Assembly: GCA_041558415.1 (NCBI GenBank)
Contig: JBFFEY010000031.1
Span: 1 to 33,826 of the forward strand
Length of the DNA: 33,826 nt
DNA from: SG8-39 sp041558415
GTDB taxonomy: Bacteria; Pseudomonadota; Gammaproteobacteria; Burkholderiales; SG8-39
Direction: 5' to 3'
Part shown: positions 10,378 to 17,805 of the stretch, one piece after another
Layout: every line of letters starts with the position of its first letter
How positions within the stretch are numbered: the stretch's first letter is position 1
Notes under the pieces: generated by a model
What the model was told of the DNA's origin: nothing
What the model saw: only the letters and a program-made list of their open reading frames with translations
Database searches by the model: none
Made by a program: the position numbers and the translations under genes

Positions 10378-11451
10378 ATGCCGTCCCCTCTCAACATCCT
10401 CATCCTGGGCGCTTCGTACGGCTCGTTGCTGGCAACCAAGCTGCTGCTCGCCGGCCACAGCGTGAAGCTCGTCTGCCTGCCCGCCGAAGCCGAGTTGATC
10501 AACGCCGAGGGCACGCGTGTGCGCATGCCGGTCAAGGGCCGTGACGTCCCGGTCGAGGTCGATTCGCGCACGCTGCCGGGAAAGCTCTCGGCCGACGGCC
10601 CGTCGGCCGTCGATGCGCGCGACTACGACCTCGTTGCGCTGGCCATGCAGGAACCGCAGTATCGCGCCGACGGCGTGCGCGCCCTGCTCGACGCGGTCGC
10701 GCACGCGCGCGTGCCGTGCATGTCGATCATGAACATGCCGCCGCTGCCCTATCTCGCGCGCATACCCGGCATCGACCCCGCCGACTGCCGCCATTGCTAC
10801 ACGGAGCCTGCCGTCTGGGATCGCTTCGATCCGGCATTGATGACGCTGTGCAGTCCCGACCCGCAGGCTTCACGCCCGCCCGAGGAAAAAGTGAACGTGC
10901 TGCAGGTGCGGCTGCCGACCAACTTCAAGTCGGCGCGCTTCGCGTCCGACGCGCACACCGCGATCCTGCGCCGACTGGAGGCCGAGATCGAAGCCGCGCG
11001 TTTCGAGTCCCGGGGCGAGAAGATCGAATTGCCGGTCAAGCTGAAGGTGCACGAATCGGTTTTCGTGCCGCTCGCAAAATGGGCGATGCTGATGGCCGGC
11101 AATTACCGTTGCATCACCAAGGACGGCATGCGCTCGATCAACGACGCCGTGCACTCCGACATCGACGCGTCGCGCGAGATGTACGCCTGGGTGGTCGCGC
11201 TGTGCACGTCGCTCGGCGCGGACGAAAAGGACCTGGTGCCGTTCGACAAGTACGCCGCGGCGGCGAAGGGGCTGACCGGCGCATCGTCTGCCGCACGCGC
11301 GCTGTACGGCGGCGCGCCGTACATCGAGCGCGTCGACCGGCTGGTTCAGGCGATTGCCGCGAAGAAGGGCATGCGCTCGGCAGCGCTCGACGAGGTGGTC
11401 GCGCTGGTCGACGCGCAGCTCGAGGCGAACCGCAAGGTGGCGCGGAGCTGA
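10378..11451 (+). CDS. Ketopantoate reductase-like NAD(P)-dependent oxidoreductase
   Basis: This 357-residue protein has an N-terminal Rossmann fold (ILILGASYGSLLATKLLLAGHSVKLV), with GASYGS where ketopantoate reductases usually have GxGxxG. The C-terminal helical half contains PLAKWAMLMAGNYRCIT, resembling the Lys/Asn region of the ApbA/PanE family. It is longer than typical PanE (about 300). Because of the altered glycine loop and the divergence, I would not call it panE. It may act on another 2-oxo acid. A strong GGAGG lies 7 nt before the ATG. It is divergent from aceB and convergent with glnG, and ends at a GC-rich hairpin. Confidence 0.65.
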   Translation: MPSPLNILILGASYGSLLATKLLLAGHSVKLVCLPAEAELINAEGTRVRMPVKGRDVPVEVDSRTLPGKLSADGPSAVDARDYDLVALAMQEPQYRADGVRALLDAVAHARVPCMSIMNMPPLPYLARIPGIDPADCRHCYTEPAVWDRFDPALMTLCSPDPQASRPPEEKVNVLQVRLPTNFKSARFASDAHTAILRRLEAEIEAARFESRGEKIELPVKLKVHESVFVPLAKWAMLMAGNYRCITKDGMRSINDAVHSDIDASREMYAWVVALCTSLGADEKDLVPFDKYAAAAKGLTGASSAARALYGGAPYIERVDRLVQAIAAKKGMRSAALDEVVALVDAQLEANRKVARS

Positions 11452-11461
11452 ACGCGCGCCA

Positions 11462-11488
11462 CGCGCGGCCGCGCGGTGCGGCCGCGCG
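11462..11488. terminator. GC-rich hairpin between convergent genes, probable bidirectional terminator
   Basis: A perfect 11-bp stem (CGCGCGGCCGC with its complement) around the 5-nt loop GCGGT fills the 45-bp gap between the rightward oxidoreductase and leftward glnG. There is no T-tract, so rho-independent function is uncertain, but the position between two converging stops fits transcription end control. Confidence 0.45.
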
Positions 11489-11496
11489 CGGTGGGC

Positions 11497-12888
11497 CTAC
11501 TCGCCGGATTCCGCTTCGATGCCGAGATCCTGGATCTTGCGGGTGATCGTGTTTCGCCCCATGCCAAGCAGGTTCGCCGCCTCGATGCGACGTCCGCCGG
11601 TGCGCGCAAGCGCCTTGCCGATCAGCGCGCGCTCGAACTGACGGCCGAGCGCGTCCATCAGCCCCGTCTCGCCGCGCGCCAGACGGCGCTCGACGTCGAG
11701 TTCCAGCGCCGCCACCCAGTCCGCCGGCAGGGGCGGCGCCGCCTCGCGGAACTCGACCGGCAGGTCTCCCTGTTCAACCACCTGACCCGGTGCCATGACG
11801 GTCAGCCAATGGCACAGGCTCTCGAGCTGCCGCACGTTGCCCGGATAGTCGAGCCGCGCAATGTGCGCCAGCGTGTCGTCCGACAGGCGCTTGGGCTCGA
11901 CGCCCAGCTGCTTCGCGCTGCGCGCGAGGAAGTGGCGCGCCAGCAGCGGAATGTCCTCGCGCCGCTCGCTGAGCGACGGCAACCGGATGCGGATCACGTT
12001 CAGGCGATGGAAAAGATCCTCGCGAAACGCGCCCGCCTTGACGCGCGCCTCGAGATTCTGATGCGTCGCGGCGATGACGCGCACGTTGGCGCGCAGCGGC
12101 TGGTGACCGCCGACGCGATAGAAGGTGCCATCGGACAGCACGCGCAGCAGACGCGTCTGCAGCTCGGGTGGCATGTCACCGATCTCGTCGAGAAACAGCG
12201 TCCCGCCTTCGGCCTGCTCGAAGCGGCCCCGGCGCTGCGCCTGGGCGCCGGTAAAAGCGCCGCGCTCGTGGCCGAACAGCTCGGATTCGAGCAGGTCCTT
12301 CGGCATGGCGGCCGTGTTGATCGCCACGAACGGCTGTGCGGCACGCGCACTGTGACGGTGCAGCGCGCGGGCGACGAGCTCCTTGCCGGTCCCTGACTCG
12401 CCGGTGATGAGCACCGTCGCACCGGATTGCGAAAGGCGCCCGATGGCGCGAAACACCTCCTGCATGGCCTGCGCCTGCCCGAGGATTTCCGGGGCCTGCT
12501 CGAGCGGTTCCAGCACCTCCTGCTCGCGGCGCGTCTCTTCGAGCGCGCGGCGCACGAGGTCGACTGCCTGATCGACGTCGAACGGCTTGGCGAGATACTC
12601 GTAGGCGCCGCCCTGGAACGCGGCCACCGCCGACTCGAGGTCGGAGTAGGCCGTCATCACGATGACCGGCACCGAGGGGTGCTGCGACCTGACGGTCTGC
12701 AGCAGCTCGAGACCGGACGGCCCCGGCATGCGGATGTCCGAGACCAGCACCTCGGGCGCCTGGTCGTGGAGCGCGTCGAGCGCGTCCTGCGCCGAGGAAA
12801 ACGCGCTGCAGGCAATCCCTTCACGCTCGAGGGCTTTTTCGAAGACCCACCGGATCGAGCGATCGTCGTCGACTATCCACACTGGCAT
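11497..12888 (-). CDS. glnG: Nitrogen regulation response regulator NtrC (NR-I)
   Basis: This 463-residue sigma-54 enhancer-binding protein activates glnA and other nitrogen genes after phosphorylation by NtrB. It has a receiver domain (acidic pocket VDDD at residues 6-9, phosphoacceptor Asp51 in VSDIRMPG), an AAA+ domain with Walker A GESGTGKE, the sigma-54 contact loop GAFTGA, Walker B GGTLFLDEIGDMP, and a Fis-type helix-turn-helix at the C-terminus (RRIEAANLLGMGRNTITRKI). Three ATGs lie in a row (12894, 12891, 12888). AGGA is best spaced, about 7 nt, for the third, which also matches the family start MPVWIVDDD. The open frame continues further upstream into glnL but lacks family similarity. 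Confidence 0.96.
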   Translation of the reverse strand: MPVWIVDDDRSIRWVFEKALEREGIACSAFSSAQDALDALHDQAPEVLVSDIRMPGPSGLELLQTVRSQHPSVPVIVMTAYSDLESAVAAFQGGAYEYLAKPFDVDQAVDLVRRALEETRREQEVLEPLEQAPEILGQAQAMQEVFRAIGRLSQSGATVLITGESGTGKELVARALHRHSARAAQPFVAINTAAMPKDLLESELFGHERGAFTGAQAQRRGRFEQAEGGTLFLDEIGDMPPELQTRLLRVLSDGTFYRVGGHQPLRANVRVIAATHQNLEARVKAGAFREDLFHRLNVIRIRLPSLSERREDIPLLARHFLARSAKQLGVEPKRLSDDTLAHIARLDYPGNVRQLESLCHWLTVMAPGQVVEQGDLPVEFREAAPPLPADWVAALELDVERRLARGETGLMDALGRQFERALIGKALARTGGRRIEAANLLGMGRNTITRKIQDLGIEAESGE

Positions 12889-12930
12889 CATCATTCCTGT
12901 CTCACGCGCTCCCGCCCGGATCCGCCCCGG

Positions 12931-12950
12931 GCTCCCGGAAAGCCGGGAGC
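12931..12950 (-). other. Intercistronic hairpin between glnL and glnG
   Basis: GCTCCCGG and CCGGGAGC form a perfect 8-bp stem with a 4-nt loop in the 67-bp gap between the glnL stop and the glnG start. No T-tract follows on either strand. It could stabilise the glnL mRNA end or adjust the glnG:glnL ratio; this is inference from position. Confidence 0.5.
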
Positions 12951-12955
12951 AAACT

Positions 12956-14044
12956 TCAGGCCAGCGGCAGCAGGATGCTGAAAACGGTGTTCCCCGGCTG
13001 GCTCTCGCATTCGATGACGCCTCCGTGATACTGGACGTAGGTCTGCGCCAGCGACAGGCCGATTCCGCTGCCACCGTCGCGCCCGGACACGAGCGGATGG
13101 AAGATACGCTCGCGGATGTCCTCGGGCACGCCGGGCCCGCTGTCGACGATTTGCAATTCTAGTGCCAGGCGGTAGCGCTGCCGCGCGATGGTGATCTGGC
13201 GCAGCACACGGGAGCGGAACAGGATCGTTCCCCGGCTCTCGGGCGCCACACCGCAGATCGCCTGCGCCGCGTTGCGCGCGACGTTCAGCAGGGCCTGGAT
13301 CAGCTGCTCCATATCGCCCTGCAGCTCGGGAACGCTGGGGTCGTAGTCGCGCTGCAGCTCCACGCGCCCGCCGAACTCGGCCTGAACGACGCTGCGGACC
13401 CGCTCGAGCACTTCGTGGATATTGAGCGGGCCGATTTTGGGTGTGCGGTGCGGCGTGAGCAGGCGATCGAGCAAGACCTGCAGGCGGTCCGCCTCCTTGA
13501 TGATCACCTGCGTGTACTCGCGCAGACCGGGCTCCGGCAGTTCGCGCTCCAGCAACTGCGCCGAGCCGCGCAGACCGCCGAGCGGGTTGCGGATCTCGTG
13601 CGCCAGGTTGCGGATCAGCTCGCGGTACACCTGCTGTTCCGACAGCAGGCGCTCCTCGCGCGCGATGCGCAGCATCTGCTCGATCGGCCGCAGCTCGACG
13701 ATGAGTGGCGCCTCGGGCGACTCCGTGCGGGTAACAAAGCAGGCGAGCGGCAACGGCTCGCGCCCCGGGCGCAGGAAGCTCACGTTCTGCGCGGCGTAAT
13801 TCCAGCGGGTGTGCAGCGCCTCGCGCGCGGTCTGCTCGAGCTCGGCGGCCTCGGCGAACAGCCTTAGGAATGCCTGACCGACCAGCGCCCGCGCCGCGGT
13901 TTCAAGCAGCTGCTCCGCCGCCGGATTGGCGTAGCGCACGACGAAGCCGTCGTCCAATACGACGACCGCAGTCGGCAGCAGGTCGAGCCCCGCGAGCGGC
14001 GCCAGCGGGCCCTGCGGCGGCCCCGCAGCGGCATCGCGCGCCAT
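12956..14044 (-). CDS. glnL: Nitrogen regulation sensor kinase NtrB (NR-II)
   Basis: NtrB phosphorylates or dephosphorylates NtrC depending on PII protein and nitrogen status. The 362-residue protein has an N-terminal PAS domain (PTAVVVLDDGFVVRYANPAAEQLL, about residues 24-47) and no membrane segment, so it is cytosolic. The phosphoacceptor His149 is in NLAHEIRNPLGG. The HATPase domain carries the N box (LLNVARNAAQA), G1 (VDSGPGVPE) and G2 (GGSGIGLSLAQTYV). The ATG at 14044 lies 25 nt from the upstream DUF4124 gene. A perfect 13-nt palindrome, CGGTTAGTAACCG (14056-14068), fills that gap. It is followed by glnG and is probably co-transcribed with it. Confidence 0.96.
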   Translation of the reverse strand: MARDAAAGPPQGPLAPLAGLDLLPTAVVVLDDGFVVRYANPAAEQLLETAARALVGQAFLRLFAEAAELEQTAREALHTRWNYAAQNVSFLRPGREPLPLACFVTRTESPEAPLIVELRPIEQMLRIAREERLLSEQQVYRELIRNLAHEIRNPLGGLRGSAQLLERELPEPGLREYTQVIIKEADRLQVLLDRLLTPHRTPKIGPLNIHEVLERVRSVVQAEFGGRVELQRDYDPSVPELQGDMEQLIQALLNVARNAAQAICGVAPESRGTILFRSRVLRQITIARQRYRLALELQIVDSGPGVPEDIRERIFHPLVSGRDGGSGIGLSLAQTYVQYHGGVIECESQPGNTVFSILLPLA

Positions 14045-14069
14045 TTCGAATGGTCCGGTTAGTAACCGC

Positions 14070-14570
14070 TTACTTGTCGAGCAGAGCGAGCTCGCGCTCG
14101 AGTGCCTCGACGTTTTTCTGGTGCAGCTCGACGGTGTCCTGATACGGCTTTAGCCGCGCAAGCACGCGCGCGTAATTGCGCTCATCGCCGTAGCGCACGG
14201 CTTCCTGCTCCGCCAGCGCCTTCTTCGACCGCTCGAGCAATGCGCGCTCCTGCTCGAGTTCCTGCTCGAGAATCTGGCGCTGCTTTTCCTTTGCCGAAGC
14301 GCGCTTGGCGGGCGTTTCCCTCGGAAAAGCGGATGGCGACGGCGCCGTGCTGGCGCGCGGCGTAGACGCGCTAGAGGACGGGCCCGCCGGCACGACCGTT
14401 ACCCGTTCCTCGACGATGCGGCAGTCCATGTCCCGGGTGTCTTCACGGATGTTGGTGACGTGGGTCTTGCCTTCCTTGTCCCGGCAGCTCCAGATCTGCG
14501 CCAGCGCGGGCGACGCCGTCGCAAGGACGCCGGACCCCAAAACCGCGATGGCCAGTAACCGATTCAGCAT
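14070..14570 (-). CDS. Secreted DUF4124 protein with C-terminal coiled coil
   Basis: This 166-residue protein of unknown function has a signal peptide (about residues 1-24, cleaved after ALA) and a DUF4124 domain (QIWSCRDKEGKTHVTNI). The cysteines at about residues 29 and 50 could form a disulfide. A Ser/Pro-rich linker follows. The last 75 residues are charged and helical (EQELEQERALLERSKKALAEQE and beyond), a likely coiled coil. It is periplasmic by prediction. It sits between glnA and glnL, separated from glnA by a strong terminator and from glnL by only 25 nt, so it may share a transcript with glnL-glnG. A link to nitrogen control is not shown by the sequence. Confidence 0.85.
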   Translation of the reverse strand: MLNRLLAIAVLGSGVLATASPALAQIWSCRDKEGKTHVTNIREDTRDMDCRIVEERVTVVPAGPSSSASTPRASTAPSPSAFPRETPAKRASAKEKQRQILEQELEQERALLERSKKALAEQEAVRYGDERNYARVLARLKPYQDTVELHQKNVEALERELALLDK

Positions 14571-14597
14571 GAGATGTACTCTGCAGGATAAGCGCTA

Positions 14598-14626
14598 AGT
14601 CTATGCGCGGGAAGGTACTTTTTCCA
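14598..14626 (-). promoter_or_regulatory. Candidate promoter for the DUF4124-glnL-glnG transcript
   Basis: On the minus strand TGGAAA (14621-14626) and TAGACT (14598-14603) are separated by 17 nt, each 4 of 6 to the sigma-70 consensus. The element lies about 30 nt upstream of the DUF4124 start and just past the glnA terminator, where a second promoter is expected. Confidence 0.4.
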
Positions 14627-14642
14627 CCCTGAAATAAAAAGA

Positions 14643-14671
14643 AAAAGGGGACGGGTCACCCGTCCCCTTTT
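14643..14671 (-). terminator. Rho-independent terminator of glnA
   Basis: A perfect 14-bp inverted repeat (AAAAGGGGACGGGT and its complement around one central base) lies about 40 nt past the glnA stop. In the glnA direction it is followed by a T-rich run (TTTTTCTTTTTATTT), the classic intrinsic terminator layout. Confidence 0.9.
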
Positions 14672-14711
14672 GACAACAGCCCGGGCCGGGGTTCCCGGCC
14701 ACGGCGGCGCC

Positions 14712-16127
14712 TCAGGCGCTGTAGTACATGTCGAACTCGACCGGATGCGTGGTCATGCGGAAGCGCGTGACCTCCTCCTGCTTCAGCTCGATGTAGGCAT
14801 CGATCAGGTCGTCGTCGAACACGCCACCCTTGGTGAGGAAAGCGCGATCCTTGTCGAGCTCGGCAAGCGCCTGGTCAAGCGAATGACAGACATGCGGGAT
14901 CGCCTTCGCCTCCTCGGGCGGCAGGTCGTACAGGTTCTTGTCCATCGGGTCGCCCGGATGGATCTTGTTCTGCACGCCGTCGAGGCCGGCCATCAGCATC
15001 GCGGCGAATGCAAGATACGCGTTGGCTGTCGGATCCGGGAAACGCACCTCGACGCGCCGCGCCTTCGGGCTGGCGACGTGCGGGATGCGGCAGGAGGCGG
15101 AGCGGTTGCGCGCCGAGTACGCCAGGTTGATCGGCGCCTCGAAGCCCGGCACCAGACGCTTGTAGGAGTTGGTGCCCGGGTTGGTGATCGCGTTCAACGC
15201 GCGCGCATGCTTGATGATGCCGCCGATGTAATGCAGCGCGAACTCCGACAGACCGGCGTAGCCGTTGCCGGCGAAGAGATTGTTATCGCCCTTCCACACC
15301 GACTGGTGCACGTGCATCCCCGAGCCGTTGTCGCCGACCACCGGCTTCGGCATGAAGGTCGCCGTCTTGCCGTAGGAATGGGCGACGTTCCACACCGTGT
15401 ACTTCAGGATCTGCATCCAGTCGGCGCGCTGCACCAGCGGCGCGAAACGCGTGCCGATCTCGCACTGCCCTGGCGCAGCCACCTCGTGGTGGTGCACCTC
15501 GACATCGACGCCCTGCTGCTCGAGCGCGAGCACCATCGCGTTGCGGATGTCCTGCATCGAATCGACCGGCGGAACCGGGAAGTAACCGCCTTTGGCCGGC
15601 GCGCGGTGACCCATGTTGCCCGATTCGTAGTCGATGCCCGTCGACCACGGCGCTTCCTCGGACTTGATCTTGACGAACGAGCCGGACATGTTGACCTGCC
15701 AGGTCACGCCGTCGAACACGAAGAACTCGGGCTCGGGTCCGAAGTACGCGATGTCGCCCAGGCCGGTGGACTTGAGGTACGCCTCTGCGCGCTTGGCAAC
15801 GCCGCGCGGGCAACGGCTGTAGGGCTTGCCGTCCGAGGGCTCGATCACGTCGCAGCTGATGTTGAGCACCGGCTCGTCCGTAAACGGGTCCAGGCGCGCG
15901 CTCGGGGGATCCGGCATGAGTAGCATGTCAGAGGCCTGGATGCCCTTCCAGCCCGCGATCGACGAGCCGTCGAAGGCGTGGCCGTGCTCGAACTTGTCCA
16001 TGGTGAAATGCTTCACCGGCACGCTGACGTGCTGCTCCTTGCCCTTCGTGTCGGTGAATCGGAGGTCGACGAACTTGACCTCCTTGTCCTTGAGCATCTT
16101 CAAGACGTCATCGGGCGTCGTCGCCAT
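14712..16127 (-). CDS. glnA: Glutamine synthetase, type I
   Basis: GlnA makes glutamine from glutamate, ammonia and ATP as a cytosolic dodecamer. The protein has 471 residues. Visible signatures are FDGSSIAGW, the metal-site segment FGPEPEFFVFD, the ATP-region motif KPVVGDNGSGMHVHQS, and the flexible-loop region NPGTNSYKRLVPGFEAP. The adenylylation tyrosine is at about residue 400 in NLYDLPPEE, so activity should be controlled by GlnE. The ATG at 16127 is preferred over the in-frame TTG two codons upstream because AGGAG lies 8 nt before it. The leader carries a sigma-54 promoter and an NtrC-type palindrome, and ntrB-ntrC lie downstream. Confidence 0.98.
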   Translation of the reverse strand: MATTPDDVLKMLKDKEVKFVDLRFTDTKGKEQHVSVPVKHFTMDKFEHGHAFDGSSIAGWKGIQASDMLLMPDPPSARLDPFTDEPVLNISCDVIEPSDGKPYSRCPRGVAKRAEAYLKSTGLGDIAYFGPEPEFFVFDGVTWQVNMSGSFVKIKSEEAPWSTGIDYESGNMGHRAPAKGGYFPVPPVDSMQDIRNAMVLALEQQGVDVEVHHHEVAAPGQCEIGTRFAPLVQRADWMQILKYTVWNVAHSYGKTATFMPKPVVGDNGSGMHVHQSVWKGDNNLFAGNGYAGLSEFALHYIGGIIKHARALNAITNPGTNSYKRLVPGFEAPINLAYSARNRSASCRIPHVASPKARRVEVRFPDPTANAYLAFAAMLMAGLDGVQNKIHPGDPMDKNLYDLPPEEAKAIPHVCHSLDQALAELDKDRAFLTKGGVFDDDLIDAYIELKQEEVTRFRMTTHPVEFDMYYSA

Positions 16128-16207
16128 CTTCAAATCTCCTGAGTGGGTATGAGCTGTCTTTATGCCGTAACGCCTGTGCTACGCGCCGGCTGGACTCGCG
16201 CAATCGA

Positions 16208-16222
16208 GCAGATTTCGTGCCA
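16208..16222 (-). promoter_or_regulatory. glnA: Sigma-54 promoter of glnA
   Basis: The minus strand reads TGGCACGAAATCTGC. This matches the -24/-12 consensus TGGCAC-N5-TTGC with one mismatch (CTGC), and the invariant GG and GC have correct spacing. It predicts a transcript start about 70 nt upstream of the glnA ATG. With an NtrC-like palindrome about 85 bp further upstream and ntrC in the same cluster, nitrogen-limited activation of glnA is well supported. Confidence 0.88.
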
Positions 16223-16287
16223 ATCGGAAGCGCCGCGGCCGTCTTCTCTGTCCGGCGCGGCGAGCGCACATTCTACAGAATCCCGGG

Positions 16288-16302
16288 GCACTCTTTCAGT
16301 GC
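16288..16302. promoter_or_regulatory. NtrC-type enhancer palindrome upstream of glnA
   Basis: GCACT and AGTGC form a 5-bp inverted repeat with a 5-nt centre (TGCACTGAAAGAGTGCC on the glnA strand), close to the NtrC consensus half-sites TGCAC/GTGCA. It is centred about 85 bp upstream of the sigma-54 -12 element, a normal enhancer distance. Further GCACC half-sites at about 16318-16352 may be weaker sites but are not properly paired. Confidence 0.7.
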
Positions 16303-16406
16303 AGATGAGAGGCGCCCGCACCGCGAAAGGGCGCGGATCGCACCAACCCCGGTCATCGACCGGGCTCCGGACGATTACGGGATAATGGCGCCTTTTCCCG
16401 CAGCCC

Positions 16407-16862
16407 ATGACTCAGGATCCGAAAGCCAACGCCGTGCTCGACGCGGCGCAGAAGCGCGCCCGGGAGCTCGGCCTGCCCTATGCGGGCGCCCTTTTTCCCG
16501 CCGAGGCCTACGCGCTCATGCAGGCCGGTGCGCGGCTGGTCGACATCCGTACCCAGGCGGAGCTGTACTGGGTCGGACATATCCCGGGCACCGTGATGGT
16601 CGAGTGGAATAGCTACCCCGGCGGCGCCCTCAACCTTGAATTCATCCACCAGCTGTCGGATTTCGTCGACCCCGACGAAATCACCATGTTCATCTGCCGC
16701 TCGGGCGGGCGCTCCCACCACGCGGCGATCGCCGCGACGCAGGCAGGCTTTCGCCACTGCTACAACGTGCTCGAGGGCTTCGAGGGCGACAAGGGCCCGC
16801 AGGGGCACCGCAACAGCGTCGGTGGCTGGCGCGTCGCCGGGCTGCCCTGGGTCCAATCCTAG
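16407..16862 (+). CDS. Rhodanese-like domain protein
   Basis: This 151-residue single-domain cytosolic protein has a rhodanese fold. The segment LVDIRTQAELYWVGHIPGTVMVEW is the CDC25/rhodanese entry motif and the active-site loop is CRSGGRS with Cys97. The family transfers sulfane sulfur through a cysteine persulfide. The six-residue loop between Cys and the helix fits sulfurtransferases better than phosphatases. It is divergent from glnA and convergent with uppP. The physiological donor and acceptor cannot be inferred. The ATG at 16407 has no obvious Shine-Dalgarno. Confidence 0.88.
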   Translation: MTQDPKANAVLDAAQKRARELGLPYAGALFPAEAYALMQAGARLVDIRTQAELYWVGHIPGTVMVEWNSYPGGALNLEFIHQLSDFVDPDEITMFICRSGGRSHHAAIAATQAGFRHCYNVLEGFEGDKGPQGHRNSVGGWRVAGLPWVQS

Positions 16863-16868
16863 GAATGA

Positions 16869-16890
16869 AAGGGGGGATTCATCCCCCCTT
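16869..16890. terminator. Bidirectional terminator between the rhodanese gene and uppP
   Basis: AAGGGGGGAT and ATCCCCCCTT form a perfect 10-bp stem with a 2-nt loop, 7 nt past the rhodanese stop and 57 nt past the uppP stop. On the uppP strand it is followed by TTTCATT, a weak T-tract. Position and structure support termination for both convergent genes. Confidence 0.75.
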
Positions 16891-16946
16891 CAAATCCCCC
16901 CGTCGCACGGGCAAACGCCCGGCGGCGAGCGCTCAGGCAGGCTCGA

Positions 16947-17777
16947 CTAGCTTACGCTCCAGTCGACCCAGCCGCCGTAGGCGCTGGCCAGCACGATCAC
17001 GCCGAAGGCGATGCGATACCAGGCGAACGGCCTGAAATCGTGGTGTGCCACATAGCGGATCAGCCAGCGCACCACGGTGAAGGCGGACACGAAGGCGGCC
17101 GCGCTGCCGACGGCGAACAGGCCGAGGTCGTCGGCAACGAACAGCGCACGATGCTGGTAGAAATCGTAGGCGCCCGCCGCAACCAGCGTCGGCACGGCGA
17201 GGAAGAACGAAAACTCGGTCGCCGCGCGTCGCGAAAGACCGAAGATCATGCCGCCGATGATCGTCGCCCCTGAGCGTGACGTTCCGGGAATGAGCGCGAA
17301 CGACTGCGCGATGCCGACGAGCAGCGCGTCGCGCCAGGTCATCTCATCGACCGCGTCGACGCGCGCCGGCTGCGCGCGGTGCGCGCGCCGCTCGATCCAC
17401 AGGATGATCAGTCCGCCGACGATGAAGGCGGTGGCGACCGGCACCGGCTTGAACAGCACGCGCTTGATCGCGCCGCCGAAGGCCAAGCCGAGAACGGCCG
17501 CCGGGGTGAAGGCCACCGCGAGATGCAGCCAGAAGCGCTGCGCCGCGCGCTCGCGCAGCACGCTCACCACGGCATGGCCGAAGCGTTGTCGATACTCCCA
17601 GACGATCGCCAGCATGGCGCCGGTCTGGATGACGACGTGGAACACCTTGCCACGCTCGTCGTTGAAGCCGAGCAGATCACCGACCAGGATGAGATGCCCT
17701 GTGCTGGAGATCGGCAGGAACTCGGTGAGGCCCTCGACGATGCCGAGGATCAGCGCGCTTAGAAGCGATGCGTCCAT
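16947..17777 (-). CDS. uppP: Undecaprenyl-diphosphate phosphatase
   Basis: UppP (BacA) is an integral inner-membrane enzyme. It dephosphorylates undecaprenyl diphosphate to recycle the lipid carrier for peptidoglycan and other glycans, and gives bacitracin resistance when abundant. The 276-residue protein has about eight hydrophobic segments. Both active-site signatures are present: GLTEFLPISSTGHLIL near the N-terminus with EGLTE, and LIPGTSRSGATI near residue 170. The ATG at 17777 gives the family-typical start MDASLLSALILGIVEG, but no good Shine-Dalgarno precedes it. Upstream, the REPIN-like repeat at 17806-17894 separates it from the hydrolase gene on the same strand and could affect read-through into uppP. 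Confidence 0.96.
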   Translation of the reverse strand: MDASLLSALILGIVEGLTEFLPISSTGHLILVGDLLGFNDERGKVFHVVIQTGAMLAIVWEYRQRFGHAVVSVLRERAAQRFWLHLAVAFTPAAVLGLAFGGAIKRVLFKPVPVATAFIVGGLIILWIERRAHRAQPARVDAVDEMTWRDALLVGIAQSFALIPGTSRSGATIIGGMIFGLSRRAATEFSFFLAVPTLVAAGAYDFYQHRALFVADDLGLFAVGSAAAFVSAFTVVRWLIRYVAHHDFRPFAWYRIAFGVIVLASAYGGWVDWSVS

Positions 17778-17805
17778 GCAATGAAGAGGTCAGGCCACTG
17801 CGGCC

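Noticed and set aside
16318..16352. Second NtrC site upstream of glnA
   Set aside because: GCACC half-sites are present but no properly spaced GGTGC partner, so not called.
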